This document shows, piece by piece, positions 25,434-33,681 of a stretch of 64,000 bases of DNA (position 1 is the first letter of the stretch; each line of letters begins with the position of its first letter). Under the pieces are notes generated by a model. That model saw nothing but the letters and a program-made list of their open reading frames with translations. It was not told where the DNA came from and searched no databases. The stretch lies in assembly GCA_947173495.1 (NCBI GenBank), contig CAMWFQ010000008.1, forward strand, positions 62,001-126,000, read 5' to 3'. A program made the translations under genes and the position numbers. The DNA comes from an uncultured Lachnospiraceae bacterium. Lineage in GTDB: Bacteria > Bacillota > Clostridia > Lachnospirales > Lachnospiraceae.

Positions 25434-25639
25434 ACCCCGTTCCGGAGCGTTTACGCGACAAGGGGCATTACTTTGCTACCGCAAAGTCGCAAATCTCTAA
25501 TTTGCGTCTGCCATCAGGGCTTATTTGTGACGCTCCGGTACAAATAGCTGTGTGAAAAATCAGCACATCAGTGTGATTTTTCACACTACCCCCATGCCGC
25601 TTTCTTGGCATCACCACAACATGAAAGGGGTTTACTGTG
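25426..25639 (+). other. Multi-helix structured element overlapping the pfkA stop
   Basis: An outer 13-bp perfect inverted repeat, CACAGTAAACCCC (25426-25438) with GGGGTTTACTGTG (25627-25639), encloses five more helices. CCGGAGCGT (25442-25450) pairs with ACGCTCCGG (25530-25538). Inside it, ACTTTGC-tacc-GCAAAGT (25470-25487) and CGCAAAT-ctcta-ATTTGCG (25488-25506) form hairpins. GTGTGAAAAATCA (25550-25562) pairs with TGATTTTTCACAC (25574-25586). ATGCC pairs with GGCAT (25594-25611). The outer arm includes the pfkA stop codon. I cannot match it to a known RNA class; it could be a structured 3' UTR, a non-coding RNA or a palindromic mobile unit. Confidence 0.6.
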
Positions 25640-25653
25640 GGCCTCCGGCGGAT

Positions 25654-25728
25654 GCGCAGAAAATGGGAGAGGAAGATGTCACTTCGTGACTCCATTTTCG
25701 CGCAGTTCAGCGCCGGAGCGCTGAACTG
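25654..25728 (+). other. Two further hairpins downstream of pfkA
   Basis: GCGCAGAAAATGG (25654-25666) pairs with CCATTTTCGCGC (25692-25703) with a small mismatch, and encloses GTCAC-ttc-GTGAC (25678-25690). It is followed at once by CAGTTCAGCGC-cgga-GCGCTGAACTG (25703-25728), a perfect 11-bp stem with a tetraloop. Confidence 0.6.
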
Positions 25729-25760
25729 TTTCATAGTAATCTGTACCGGAAGAGACAAAG

Positions 25761-25795
25761 AAGCCTGCCCTTGGTGGCGGGCTTTTACCTTTTTT
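25761..25795 (+). terminator. Terminator closing the pfkA transcript
   Basis: AAGCCTGCC (25761-25769) pairs with GGCGGGCTT (25776-25784) with one G-T pair, followed by a T-rich tract. It ends the structured 3' region of pfkA. Confidence 0.8.
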
Positions 25796-25891
25796 ATGCA
25801 CACGGGCACCCAGAGGAAAAATGTCAGCAGAGCTGACGGGTGCCCGGTGCGGCGAGTAGGGAGAAAAAGCCTTCCCTACTCGATTGTGCAG
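25796..25891 (+). repeat. Dispersed two-hairpin repeat, copy C (first of a tandem pair)
   Basis: GGGCACCC (25804-25811) pairs with GGGTGCCC and encloses GTCAGC-aga-GCTGAC. After the linker GGTGCGG comes CGAGTAGGGA with TCCCTACTCG and the tail ATTGTGCAG. The next copy repeats this unit with an 88-bp period. Confidence 0.85.
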
Positions 25892-25980
25892 GGGCACCCA
25901 GAGGAAAAATGTCAGCAGAGCTGACGGGTGCCCGGTGCGGCGAGTAGGGAGAAAAAGCCTTCCCCTACTCGATTGTGCAG
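25892..25980 (+). repeat. Dispersed two-hairpin repeat, copy D (second of a tandem pair)
   Basis: This copy is nearly identical to the preceding unit; the only difference I see is one extra C in the right arm of the second hairpin (CTTCCCCTACTCG). Such identity points to a recent tandem duplication. Confidence 0.85.
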
Positions 25981-26032
25981 GCCCGCAGAGAGGAATATGC
26001 CGCCAGAGCGGCGTCGGGCCGGGCGAGCAGGA
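25981..26032 (+). repeat. Dispersed two-hairpin repeat, copy E (partial, diverged)
   Basis: The sequence continues as a diverged first half-unit. GCCGC and GCGGC replace the GTCAGC/GCTGAC inner stem, and GGCCCG with CGGGCC replaces the outer stem, so both stems change on both sides. It ends GGGCGAGCAGGAGGG directly before the methyltransferase start and may supply its ribosome binding site (GGAGGG). Confidence 0.65.
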
Positions 26033-26043
26033 GGGCGTGACGG

Positions 26044-26919
26044 ATGATCACCAGTGTGTCGAACAAAAAGGTGAAGCAGCTCCTTTTATTACAGGAAAAG
26101 AGCCGCATCAGAAATAAGGAGGGAGTTTTCGCTGCGGAAGGGATTAAAATGTTTGAGGAGGCGCCGTTGCAGAGGGTCAGCGAGGTTTATATAAGCGAGT
26201 CTTTCTGCAAAAGACTTGAGGCGGAACCTTGTTTTTCAGCGCTGAGGGAGAAGCTTCGGGAATGTAGCGCGAAGGGAACGCATGTGGAACAGGTGTCAGA
26301 GGAAGTTTTTAGGAAAATCTCGGATACACAGACGCCCCAGGGAATTTTGTTTGTGATGAGGCAGTTTACCTATGTGCTGGAGGAAATGATAGAGCGTGCC
26401 CTGGCGAGACAGAGGGCAGGCGGAAGACCGCCGCTGTTTCTGATCCTGGAAGATATTCAGGACCCCGGGAATCTGGGAACGATGTTGCGCACAGGGGAGG
26501 GAGCGGGAGTAGATGGGATGATTATGAGCAGGGGAACAGTGGATATCTATAATCCAAAAACCATTCGATCTACCATGGGTTCCCTCTACAGGGTGCCCTT
26601 TCTGTATGCGGAAGATCTGGGAAAAGTGATCGAACTGCTTCAGCAAAATCAGATTCTGGTATATGCGGCTCATCTGCAGGGGAAGAAGTACTTTGACGAG
26701 GTTTCCTATGATACGGGCAGCGCATTCCTTATAGGCAATGAAGGAAACGGTCTGCGGGAAGAAACATCCGCAAGAGCGGATATGCTGTTAAAAATTCCCA
26801 TGGAGGGAGTGCTGGAATCCCTGAATGCGGCTGTGGCAGCGGCGCTTCTGCTGTACCAGACAGCGGGAGCGTATCGAAAAGCTTTGAAGATACAGGCAAA
26901 AGAGGAGGAGATCAGGTAA
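26044..26919 (+). CDS. TrmH/SpoU family RNA 2'-O-methyltransferase
   Basis: The 291-residue SPOUT enzyme should methylate ribose 2'-OH groups in rRNA or tRNA with S-adenosylmethionine. An N-terminal L30e-like substrate-recognition domain spans about residues 1-95. The SpoU domain carries the three signature motifs ILEDIQDPGNLGTMLRTGEGAG, FLIGNEGNGLREE and IPMEGVLESLNAAVAAALLLY. The exact target base is unknown. ATG 26044 sits after GAGGGCGTGACGG, derived from the end of repeat copy E. proC begins one base after the stop, so the two are cotranscribed. Confidence 0.92.
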   Translation: MITSVSNKKVKQLLLLQEKSRIRNKEGVFAAEGIKMFEEAPLQRVSEVYISESFCKRLEAEPCFSALREKLRECSAKGTHVEQVSEEVFRKISDTQTPQGILFVMRQFTYVLEEMIERALARQRAGGRPPLFLILEDIQDPGNLGTMLRTGEGAGVDGMIMSRGTVDIYNPKTIRSTMGSLYRVPFLYAEDLGKVIELLQQNQILVYAAHLQGKKYFDEVSYDTGSAFLIGNEGNGLREETSARADMLLKIPMEGVLESLNAAVAAALLLYQTAGAYRKALKIQAKEEEIR

Positions 26920-26920
26920 A

Positions 26921-27715
26921 ATGAAGATCGGTTTTATTGGCTTGGGAAATATGGCGAAAGCTATGATTAAAGGCATGCTGGAGAAAAAAACAGCAGCGCC
27001 GGAGGAGATCCTGGGTTCATCCAGAACCAGGGCAACAGAAGAGGTGATCAGGAAGGCATATGGAATCCGTATTCTGAAAAATAACCGGGAGACGGCAGCG
27101 GAGGCGGATATTCTGATCCTGGCAGTAAAGCCTCAGATGCTGCAGGAGGTGATCGATGAGATCAGAGACGATGTCCGGGAGGATACGCTGATCATCAGTA
27201 TTGCCGCCGGGAAGACCATATCCTGGCTGGAGGAGACCTTTAAAAGGAAGCTTAAGGTGGTGCGTTGTATGCCCAATACACCGGCCATGGTGGGAGAGGG
27301 CTGCAGCGGTGTATGTCGTAATACCAGGGTGACGGATGAGGAGATGAGGCAGTGCATGGAACTGATAAGCAGCTTTGGAATTGCCTGCGAGGTACCGGAG
27401 AAGCTTATAAATGCTGTCGGCGCTGTCTGCGGAAGCTCTCCGGCCTTTGTGTTTATGTTTTTGGAGGCATTGTCGGATGGAGCAGTGAAAGCAGGAATGC
27501 CCAGGAAGCAGGCCAGCCGGATGGCAGCCCAGGCGGTCCTGGGCAGTGCAAAGCTGATGCTTGAGAGCGGATTGCATCCGGGAGAGCTGAAGGATATGGT
27601 ATGCTCGCCGGGAGGAACGACCATAGAGGGAGTGCAGGCATTAGAGGAGTCAGGATTCCGGGGAGCAGTTATGAAGGCGATAGAGTCCTGTGTCGAAAAA
27701 TCCGAAAGAATGTAA
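26921..27715 (+). CDS. proC: Pyrroline-5-carboxylate reductase
   Basis: This enzyme makes proline from 1-pyrroline-5-carboxylate with NAD(P)H, the last step of proline synthesis. The 264-residue product has the Rossmann start MKIGFIGLGNMAKAMIKG, the substrate region VRCMPNTPAMVGEG, and the C-terminal signature CSPGGTTIEGVQALEESGFRGAV. Length is normal. It follows the methyltransferase by one base and reads as a two-gene operon. No other proline genes are in the window. Confidence 0.95.
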   Translation: MKIGFIGLGNMAKAMIKGMLEKKTAAPEEILGSSRTRATEEVIRKAYGIRILKNNRETAAEADILILAVKPQMLQEVIDEIRDDVREDTLIISIAAGKTISWLEETFKRKLKVVRCMPNTPAMVGEGCSGVCRNTRVTDEEMRQCMELISSFGIACEVPEKLINAVGAVCGSSPAFVFMFLEALSDGAVKAGMPRKQASRMAAQAVLGSAKLMLESGLHPGELKDMVCSPGGTTIEGVQALEESGFRGAVMKAIESCVEKSERM

Positions 27716-27786
27716 AAAAATCGTAACACATTTTGATATAAAAAGAATAAAAAAATGGTAATCCGGCCACCTTAAACTGTAGATTC

Positions 27787-27815
27787 TTGACAAACTTACG
27801 GGAATTTGTTACTAT
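27787..27815 (+). promoter_or_regulatory. Promoter of the SleB-type hydrolase gene
   Basis: TTGACA (27787-27792) and TACTAT (27810-27815) are separated by 17 bp, about 65 bp before the start codon. This is a good vegetative sigma-A match. Confidence 0.75.
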
Positions 27816-27878
27816 GAAGGTCACACTTGATGTAATAAATCTGTAATATATAGAATACAGGTTCAGGGAGGTGGCGAA

Positions 27879-28982
27879 ATGGATCAGAGAAGGAAGCTGC
27901 TGTCAGCCATGGCAGGTTTTGCGATGTTTTTATTTTTCTTTTCGGAAGGAAACATGACTGTCTGCGCAGGCGAGAAGGATAATTATGATTTTCCCAACGC
28001 CGGTGTTGCGGAGGTTCTCGCACCGGGAGCGCTGAAAAGCGGGGAACCGGTGGAGGAGCAGGAGGAGCTGGACATCAATGAGAAGTTTGAGGCCGAGAAG
28101 GAGCGAATGGAGCAGGAGCTGACCATGGTCAATGTGCAGAATGCGCTGAATGTCAGAGCCCAGGCCGATGAGGATTCTGAAAAGGTCGGGGTTTTGTATA
28201 AGGACTGTGGCGGTACAATTCTGGAACGCGACAATGGATGGACGAAGCTGAAAAGCGGCAATGTAATCGGCTGGGCCAAAGATGAATTTTTACTGTTTGG
28301 AGAAGAAGCCAAGGCGCTGGCGGAGGATGTGGGAAACTGGATCGTGACGCTGGATGTGGAGGCCGTGCGGGTGAGAGAGCAGCCCAGAGAGGACGCTGAG
28401 GTGTACGGACTTCTGGCCTACGAAGACTCGGTAGAATTTATCGAGACTGTGGGAGAGGGGTGGATCAGCGTGGACTTTGGTGATGAGATTGGTTATGTGG
28501 ATTCCGAGTACGTGAATGTAAAATTCCATATTGACGAGGGGGAAAGTATAGAGGTAATCAAAGCAAGGGAACGCGAGGAAGAAGAGCGCAGGCGCAAGGA
28601 AGAGGAAGCAAAGCGCAAAGCCAACCGGGGAGCGGTATCTGCGGATGCAGATGAGCTGAGACTTCTGGGGGCCCTGATCTACTGTGAAGCCGGAAACCAG
28701 TCTTATGAAGGAATGGTGGGTGTAGGCGCGGTGGTAATGAACCGGGTCAAGAGCGGCGCTTATCCGAATACCATTCACGCTGTTATTTATGCTTCGGGAC
28801 AGTTTACACCGGCGGCAACAGGAAAGGTGGCGAAGGTGTATGAATCGAACAAGGTTCCAGGCGCATGTCTGCAGGCGGCGCAGGCGGCTCTTGACGGAGA
28901 AACCACGGTAGGAGATGCTACGCATTTTAAACGTGCGGGTTCAAGAGAAGGGTACGTAATCGGGAATCACGTATTCTGGTAA
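27879..28982 (+). CDS. Secreted cell-wall hydrolase: two SH3-like domains and a SleB/CwlJ-type catalytic domain
   Basis: The 367-residue product has a signal peptide (LLSAMAGFAMFLFFFSEGNMTVCA, about residues 6-30). Two bacterial SH3-like repeats follow, at about 84-145 (TMVNVQNALNVRAQADEDSEKVGVLYKDCGGT) and 150-215 (LDVEAVRVREQPREDAEVYGLLAYEDSVEF). A charged Glu/Arg/Lys linker leads to a hydrolase domain at about 255-367 (LLGALIYCEAGNQSYEGMVGVGAVVMNRV) with the family glutamate in CEAGNQ. SleB/CwlJ proteins cleave spore-cortex or wall glycans. An SH3-bearing form like this may act on vegetative wall. ATG 27879 follows AGGGAGGTGGCGAA. Confidence 0.88.
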   Translation: MDQRRKLLSAMAGFAMFLFFFSEGNMTVCAGEKDNYDFPNAGVAEVLAPGALKSGEPVEEQEELDINEKFEAEKERMEQELTMVNVQNALNVRAQADEDSEKVGVLYKDCGGTILERDNGWTKLKSGNVIGWAKDEFLLFGEEAKALAEDVGNWIVTLDVEAVRVREQPREDAEVYGLLAYEDSVEFIETVGEGWISVDFGDEIGYVDSEYVNVKFHIDEGESIEVIKAREREEEERRRKEEEAKRKANRGAVSADADELRLLGALIYCEAGNQSYEGMVGVGAVVMNRVKSGAYPNTIHAVIYASGQFTPAATGKVAKVYESNKVPGACLQAAQAALDGETTVGDATHFKRAGSREGYVIGNHVFW

Positions 28983-29007
28983 GACAGGATTAAGAGGAGA
29001 ATAAAGT

Positions 29008-29448
29008 ATGAATTTAACAACGATTTGGCTGGTGGTTTTTGTCGCATGTATTGTGATTGAAATCATTACACTGGGGCTTACCACGATCTGGTTTGCAGGG
29101 GGTGCGCTGATTGCGGCGGCAGGTGCCGCTCTGGGAGCGCCGCTCTGGCTGCAGGCGGCTCTGTTTGTGACGGTGTCGCTGGTATTATTGTATTTTACCC
29201 GTCCCATAGCAGTGAAATACTTTAACAAGGACAGGGTAAAGACCAATGCGGAGAGCCTGGTGGGAAAGCAGGCTATTGTGACAAGTGAGATCGATAATCT
29301 TCAGGGTATCGGTCAGGTGACAGTCGGCGGGCAGGAGTGGAGCGCAAGAAGCACGGCAGAGGGAGTTACACTGCCTGTGGGGAGTGTTGTGATCATTCGT
29401 GCTATCAGTGGAGTGAAGCTGATGGTGGAGGAAAAGACACAGCAATAA
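29008..29448 (+). CDS. NfeD family membrane protein (short form)
   Basis: The 146-residue product has two or three N-terminal membrane helices (IWLVVFVACIVIEIITLGLTTIWFAGG, LWLQAALFVTVSLVLLYF) and a C-terminal OB-fold of about 65 residues (LVGKQAIVTSEIDNLQGIGQVTVGGQEWSAR). Short NfeD proteins partner stomatin-like SPFH proteins, and such a gene starts 67 bp downstream. Together they are thought to shape membrane microdomains; the role here is inferred from the pairing. Confidence 0.92.
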   Translation: MNLTTIWLVVFVACIVIEIITLGLTTIWFAGGALIAAAGAALGAPLWLQAALFVTVSLVLLYFTRPIAVKYFNKDRVKTNAESLVGKQAIVTSEIDNLQGIGQVTVGGQEWSARSTAEGVTLPVGSVVIIRAISGVKLMVEEKTQQ

Positions 29449-29515
29449 TCCCGGATACTTTTAACAGCATCGCTCAGCAGGGCGGATGCGGAATTTTGAA
29501 AAGGAGGAATTGAAA

Positions 29516-30436
29516 ATGGAGCTGTTGATTCTTGTATTGTTTGTTGTGGTGCTGGTTTTGCTGGCATCATGTATCAAAATTGTGCCACAGGCTTATGCCT
29601 ATGTGGTAGAGAGGCTGGGCGCTTACCAGGGTACCTGGTCGGTGGGACTTCATTTTAAGGTGCCGATCGTTGATAAGGTGGCAAAGAAGATCAATTTAAA
29701 GGAACAGGTGGTGGATTTTGCGCCACAGCCGGTGATCACGAAAGATAATGTAACGATGAGAATAGATACGGTAGTGTTCTTCCAGATTACGGATCCCAAG
29801 ATGTTTGCCTATGGTGTGGAAAATCCCATTATGGCCATTGAAAATCTGACGGCAACTACCCTTCGTAATATCATTGGCGACCTGGAGCTGGATCAGACGC
29901 TGACCTCCAGGGAGACCATCAATACCAAAATGCGGGCATCCCTGGATGAAGCTACAGATCCCTGGGGGATTAAGGTTAACAGAGTAGAGCTCAAAAACAT
30001 TATCCCTCCGGCGGAGATTCAGAATGCAATGGAGAGACAGATGAAGGCGGAGCGGGAGAGAAGAGAAGCCGTTACCCGTGCAGAAGGTGAAAAGAAGGCA
30101 AACGTAACCGTTGCAGAAGGGAAAAAGCAGGCAGCGATTCTTGAAGCGGAGGCGGAAAAACAGTCGGCTATCCTTCGTGCGGAAGCCCAGAAGGAAAAAA
30201 TGATCCGGGAGGCGGAAGGTGAGGCTGAAGCGATCCTCAAGGTTCAGCAGGCGACAGCCGATGGTATCAGAATGATCCGGGAGGCAGGAGCGGACGAAGC
30301 GGTTCTGCGGATCAAGGGCCTGGAGGCTTTTGAAAAGGCGGCGGACGGCAAAGCGACCAAGATCATCATTCCTTCAGAGATTCAGGGGCTTGCGGGACTT
30401 GTTGCATCTGTAAAAGAGCTGGCTGACAATAAATAA
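29516..30436 (+). CDS. SPFH/Band 7 domain protein (stomatin/QmcA-like)
   Basis: The 306-residue product has one N-terminal membrane helix (LLILVLFVVVLVLLASCI). The Band 7 domain spans about 25-190 (VPQAYAYVVERLGAYQGTWSVGLHFKVP, then ATTLRNIIGDLELDQTLTSR), followed by an Ala/Glu/Lys coiled coil built of repeated AEGEKKA-like heptads. Such proteins oligomerise into rings or cages in the membrane, usually with an NfeD partner, and nfeD precedes it here. The frame opens at 29486, but ATG 29516 lies 8 bases after AAGGAGG and gives a hydrophobic N-terminus, so it is preferred. Confidence 0.92.
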   Translation: MELLILVLFVVVLVLLASCIKIVPQAYAYVVERLGAYQGTWSVGLHFKVPIVDKVAKKINLKEQVVDFAPQPVITKDNVTMRIDTVVFFQITDPKMFAYGVENPIMAIENLTATTLRNIIGDLELDQTLTSRETINTKMRASLDEATDPWGIKVNRVELKNIIPPAEIQNAMERQMKAERERREAVTRAEGEKKANVTVAEGKKQAAILEAEAEKQSAILRAEAQKEKMIREAEGEAEAILKVQQATADGIRMIREAGADEAVLRIKGLEAFEKAADGKATKIIIPSEIQGLAGLVASVKELADNK

Positions 30437-30463
30437 GGCCGTTGACACAAAGAGGATGAACCA

Positions 30464-31450
30464 ATGAATTTGAAAGGCAGAAGTTTTTTAAAGCTGCTGG
30501 ATTTTACACCTGAGGAGATCTTATATCTGGTGGATCTGGCAGCAGAGCTGAAGGAAAAAAAGAAAAAGGGAATTTCCACTCAGGAGATGCATCGCGGCAA
30601 GAATGTTGCGCTGATTTTTGAAAAAACCAGCACCAGAACCCGCTGTGCATTCGAGGTGGCGGCCCACGATCTGGGAATTGGCGCCACCTATCTGGATCCT
30701 TCCGGGTCTCAGATCGGTAAGAAGGAAAGCATCGCAGATACGGCAAGAGTGCTCGGCGGTATGTATGAAGGAATTGAATACCGGGGATTTGAACAGGAGA
30801 TTGTAGAGGAACTGGCAAAATATGCGGGCGTTCCTGTGTGGAACGGCCTGACCAATGAATTTCATCCGACGCAGATGCTGGCGGATGTGCTGACAATCAA
30901 GGAAAAGCTGGGCCGTATCCGCGGCGTAAAGCTGACCTATATGGGTGATGCCCGTTATAATATGGGAAATTCTCTGATGGTAGTGAGTGCAAAGCTGGGA
31001 ATGCATTTTACAGCCTGCACCAGCCCGGATTATTTTCCTGACCGGAAGCTTGTGGAGCAGTGCAGAGAGATCGCAAAGCAGACAGGCGGAGAGATTCTCC
31101 TTACAGACAGTGTGGAGGAGGGAACCAGAGGCGCGGACGTGATATATACGGATGTGTGGGTATCTATGGGCGAGCCTGATGAAGTGTGGGGGGAGCGGAT
31201 CCGGAAGCTGTCTCCGTATCAGGTAAATGCAAAGGCGATGCAGAATGCCGGGGAAGGAGCAATTTTTATGCATTGTCTGCCGGCATTCCATGACCTGAAG
31301 ACCGGAATCGGACGGGAAATAGGAGAAAAGTTCGGCATCACAGAGATGGAAGTGACAGATGAAGTGTTTGAATCTCCGGCCTCAGTGGTTTTCCAGGAGG
31401 CTGAAAACAGGATGCATACCATCAAAGCAGTGATGGCAGCCACCCTGTGA
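30464..31450 (+). CDS. argF: Ornithine carbamoyltransferase
   Basis: This enzyme condenses ornithine and carbamoyl phosphate to citrulline, in arginine synthesis or, run backward, the arginine deiminase route. The 328-residue product has the carbamoyl-phosphate motif [14 protein letters not shown], the HPTQ loop ([12 protein letters not shown]), ornithine-binding [14 protein letters not shown] and the catalytic [10 protein letters not shown]. No arcA or arcC lies beside it, so anabolic use is plausible but not proven. The next gene starts 13 bp after the stop. Confidence 0.96.
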   Translation: MNLKGRSFLKLLDFTPEEILYLVDLAAELKEKKKKGISTQEMHRGKNVALIFEKTSTRTRCAFEVAAHDLGIGATYLDPSGSQIGKKESIADTARVLGGMYEGIEYRGFEQEIVEELAKYAGVPVWNGLTNEFHPTQMLADVLTIKEKLGRIRGVKLTYMGDARYNMGNSLMVVSAKLGMHFTACTSPDYFPDRKLVEQCREIAKQTGGEILLTDSVEEGTRGADVIYTDVWVSMGEPDEVWGERIRKLSPYQVNAKAMQNAGEGAIFMHCLPAFHDLKTGIGREIGEKFGITEMEVTDEVFESPASVVFQEAENRMHTIKAVMAATL

Positions 31451-31463
31451 CAGGAGGATATGT

Positions 31464-31820
31464 ATGAAAGAGGCCGGAGAAAGAACAGTACTCTGCGGAG
31501 CAAATGCATATGAAAAGAAGTATTACTTTAATGAGAAATTCTCAGGCATACCGGACTCTGTGAAAGAGGAGCTTCATATTATCTGTGTACTTTTTACGGA
31601 GGAAGTGGGAGGAATTTTCACCATAGAATTCGAAGAAGATGGGAACGTCTCCATGCGGACTGAGTATTCCCAGGAGGATTATCTGTATGATGAGATCGGA
31701 AGCGGTCTGCTGATCAATGAGGTACGCCGTAAGCGGCAGGAATTGTTTGAGACTTTAAGATTATATTACAGAGTGTTTATTCTGCATGAGGATGTGGAGG
31801 AGCTGCTTCAGGAAGACTGA
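31464..31820 (+). CDS. Conserved small protein of unknown function
   Basis: The 118-residue soluble protein has no membrane segment. It contains KYYFNEKFSGIPDSVKEELHIICVLFTEEVGGIFTIEFEEDG, a beta-rich stretch typical of a family I recall as DUF6145 in Lachnospiraceae; I have not verified this. The C-terminal half is helical (INEVRRKRQELFETLRLYYRVF). It starts 13 bp after argF and is followed by dusB at 66 bp, so it is probably carried on the same transcript. ATG 31464 follows CAGGAGGATATGT. Confidence 0.75.
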   Translation: MKEAGERTVLCGANAYEKKYYFNEKFSGIPDSVKEELHIICVLFTEEVGGIFTIEFEEDGNVSMRTEYSQEDYLYDEIGSGLLINEVRRKRQELFETLRLYYRVFILHEDVEELLQED

Positions 31821-31886
31821 AGTGACGGCGAACAGGCTGTGTGTGAAACGATCGTTCGGAACGAAAAAGAAAAGGAATAAGCGGCA

Positions 31887-32867
31887 ATGACAGAGACGGC
31901 GAAAAAACTGCGGATAGGAGATGTGGTTTTGGACAATCATCTGATACTGGCGCCCATGGCAGGTGTAACAGACCTGCCTTTTCGTTTGCTGTGTCGGCAG
32001 CAGGGGGCAGGACTGGTATGCATGGAAATGGTCAGCGCCAAAGCCATTTATTATAATAACAGGAATACGAAGGAATTGCTGGAGATCCACCCCGGAGAGC
32101 TGCCGGTTTCTCTCCAGCTGTTCGGGTCCGATCCGATGATTGTCAGCGAGATGGCAAAAAGAATCGAGGAGCGTCCCTTTTCATTTCTGGATCTCAATAT
32201 GGGGTGTCCGGTTCCCAAGGTGGTCAATAACGGCGAGGGATCTGCACTGATGAAAAATCCGGTGCTTGCGGGAAAGATTATTGAACAGACGGTGAAGGCA
32301 GTTCAAAAACCGGTTACAGTGAAAATTCGGAAAGGATTTGATGAAAACAGTGTAAACGCCGTGGAGATGGCAAGAATCGCTCAGGAAAGCGGGGCGGCAG
32401 CAGTGGCAGTTCACGGCAGGACCAGGCAGCAGTATTATTCGGGAAAAGCAGACTGGGAAATTATCCGGCAGGTAAAAGAAGCAGTATCTATTCCTGTCAT
32501 TGGAAACGGCGATGTGACAGATGGAGCCTCAGCCAGGGCGCTGCAGGAACAGACCGGGTGCGATGGGATCATGATTGGAAGAGCCGTGAGAGGAAATCCC
32601 TGGATCTTCAGAGAGATTCTTCATTATCTGGAAACGGGAGAAGAAGCGCCCCGGAAGCAGCCGGGAGAGATACGGGATATGATTCTGTGCCATGCCCGTA
32701 TGGAGCTTGCGCTGAAGGGGGAATACACAGCTGTCCGCGAGATGCGTAAGCATATCGCATGGTATACCGCCGGGATACGGGGGGCTGCAATGTTCCGAAA
32801 AAGTGTCAATGAAGTAGAAACTTTTCAGGAGCTGTCACAGGCCGTAAATATGATTTTTTCGGAATAG
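31887..32867 (+). CDS. dusB: tRNA-dihydrouridine synthase (DusB type)
   Basis: This FMN enzyme reduces uridine to dihydrouridine in the tRNA D-loop with NADPH. The 326-residue TIM-barrel product carries the N-terminal LILAPMAGVTDLPFRLLCRQ, the NMGCPVPKVVNNGEGSALM segment with the catalytic cysteine, the FMN phosphate site VIGNGDVTDGASA and the GIMIGRAVRGNPWIF signature, then the helical tRNA-binding tail. A greA gene lies two genes downstream; dus-greA-lysS proximity is common in Clostridia. Confidence 0.95.
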   Translation: MTETAKKLRIGDVVLDNHLILAPMAGVTDLPFRLLCRQQGAGLVCMEMVSAKAIYYNNRNTKELLEIHPGELPVSLQLFGSDPMIVSEMAKRIEERPFSFLDLNMGCPVPKVVNNGEGSALMKNPVLAGKIIEQTVKAVQKPVTVKIRKGFDENSVNAVEMARIAQESGAAAVAVHGRTRQQYYSGKADWEIIRQVKEAVSIPVIGNGDVTDGASARALQEQTGCDGIMIGRAVRGNPWIFREILHYLETGEEAPRKQPGEIRDMILCHARMELALKGEYTAVREMRKHIAWYTAGIRGAAMFRKSVNEVETFQELSQAVNMIFSE

Positions 32868-32910
32868 GAAAAGGGATGTCTACATATGCTTTGCTATGGA
32901 GACGAATCAT

Positions 32911-33636
32911 ATGAATTTGTTTTATGCGGGAATTTTAAAGCAGGCCTGCCCGGACGACAGGAAAAAACTGATGAAGAAAGGGCTTCCCATTCAAAAACTG
33001 GAGCAGGATTTCCCCTATCTTCTGGGCGAGGGACGTTCAGCGGGCGGAAAATTACAGATCTATTATGCGCTTCTGCCGGAATACAGTGGGAAAACCTTAT
33101 GGAAAGGAAGGCCGAAGAAATGGAAAAGACAGAATGCAGAGCAGCTTGCAGAGCAGGCGATGGAAAGGGCCTTTCAGGAGCTGGAATGCAGGGAACAGAT
33201 CGTTTTTCCGGAGACAGACTGCGATTTCCGGCAGATACCGGTGGAGCTGCTGGCTGCCTGTCTATATCGGTACAGGCCCTTTGACAGAATCTGCATTTCT
33301 TTTCCGGAAGATGAGATGAGAGGCTGTGCGGAGCAGGTAATCCGGCTGATCACTCCCTATCTTCCCAGAATGCGGCAGGTAATGCTTGTGGGCGATGCGA
33401 AAGAGGAAGATGAGATATTGGAGAATTATCTTTATGAGGAATTTGGAATCGTCATGATGCGGGGACGGAGAGCGCCGTCCCATATGCTGTGGCTGAACCT
33501 GGGAGGGGAAAGGTACGATGGGATTCTGTCATCTATGGAATCATGTGCTCTGCAGTGTGTATATCCCGGAGGAGCATTGAAATTCCTTGACACTGTCGTA
33601 AAAAATGGTTATAATACGAAAGTTAATCAGAAATAA
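32911..33636 (+). CDS. Conserved protein of unknown function between dusB and greA
   Basis: The product is about 241 residues, soluble, and I do not recognise it. It opens MNLFYAGILKQACPDDRKKLMKKGLPIQKLEQDFPYLLGE, and the second half alternates beta strands and helices (LITPYLPRMRQVMLVGDAKEEDEILENYLYEEFGIVMM). An in-frame ATG five codons earlier (32896) is possible. ATG 32911 is preferred because ATGGAG lies about 9 bases before it. The greA promoter is embedded in its last 50 bp. Its fixed position beside dusB and greA suggests a housekeeping role. Confidence 0.7.
   Translation: MNLFYAGILKQACPDDRKKLMKKGLPIQKLEQDFPYLLGEGRSAGGKLQIYYALLPEYSGKTLWKGRPKKWKRQNAEQLAEQAMERAFQELECREQIVFPETDCDFRQIPVELLAACLYRYRPFDRICISFPEDEMRGCAEQVIRLITPYLPRMRQVMLVGDAKEEDEILENYLYEEFGIVMMRGRRAPSHMLWLNLGGERYDGILSSMESCALQCVYPGGALKFLDTVVKNGYNTKVNQK
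33587..33615 (+). promoter_or_regulatory. greA promoter
   Basis: TTGACA (33587-33592) and TATAAT (33610-33615) with 17-bp spacing are a perfect sigma-A consensus. It lies inside the 3' end of the preceding gene, about 70 bp before the greA start. Confidence 0.9.
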
Positions 33637-33681
33637 TATTAGAATTCATTTAAACATAAATGTATGGGAGGACAGTCGGCA

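Noticed and set aside
25796-26032. Tandem 88-bp units considered as a CRISPR array
   Set aside because: There are only two near-identical units plus a diverged one, with no unique spacers between them and no cas genes nearby. The units are internally palindromic repeats.
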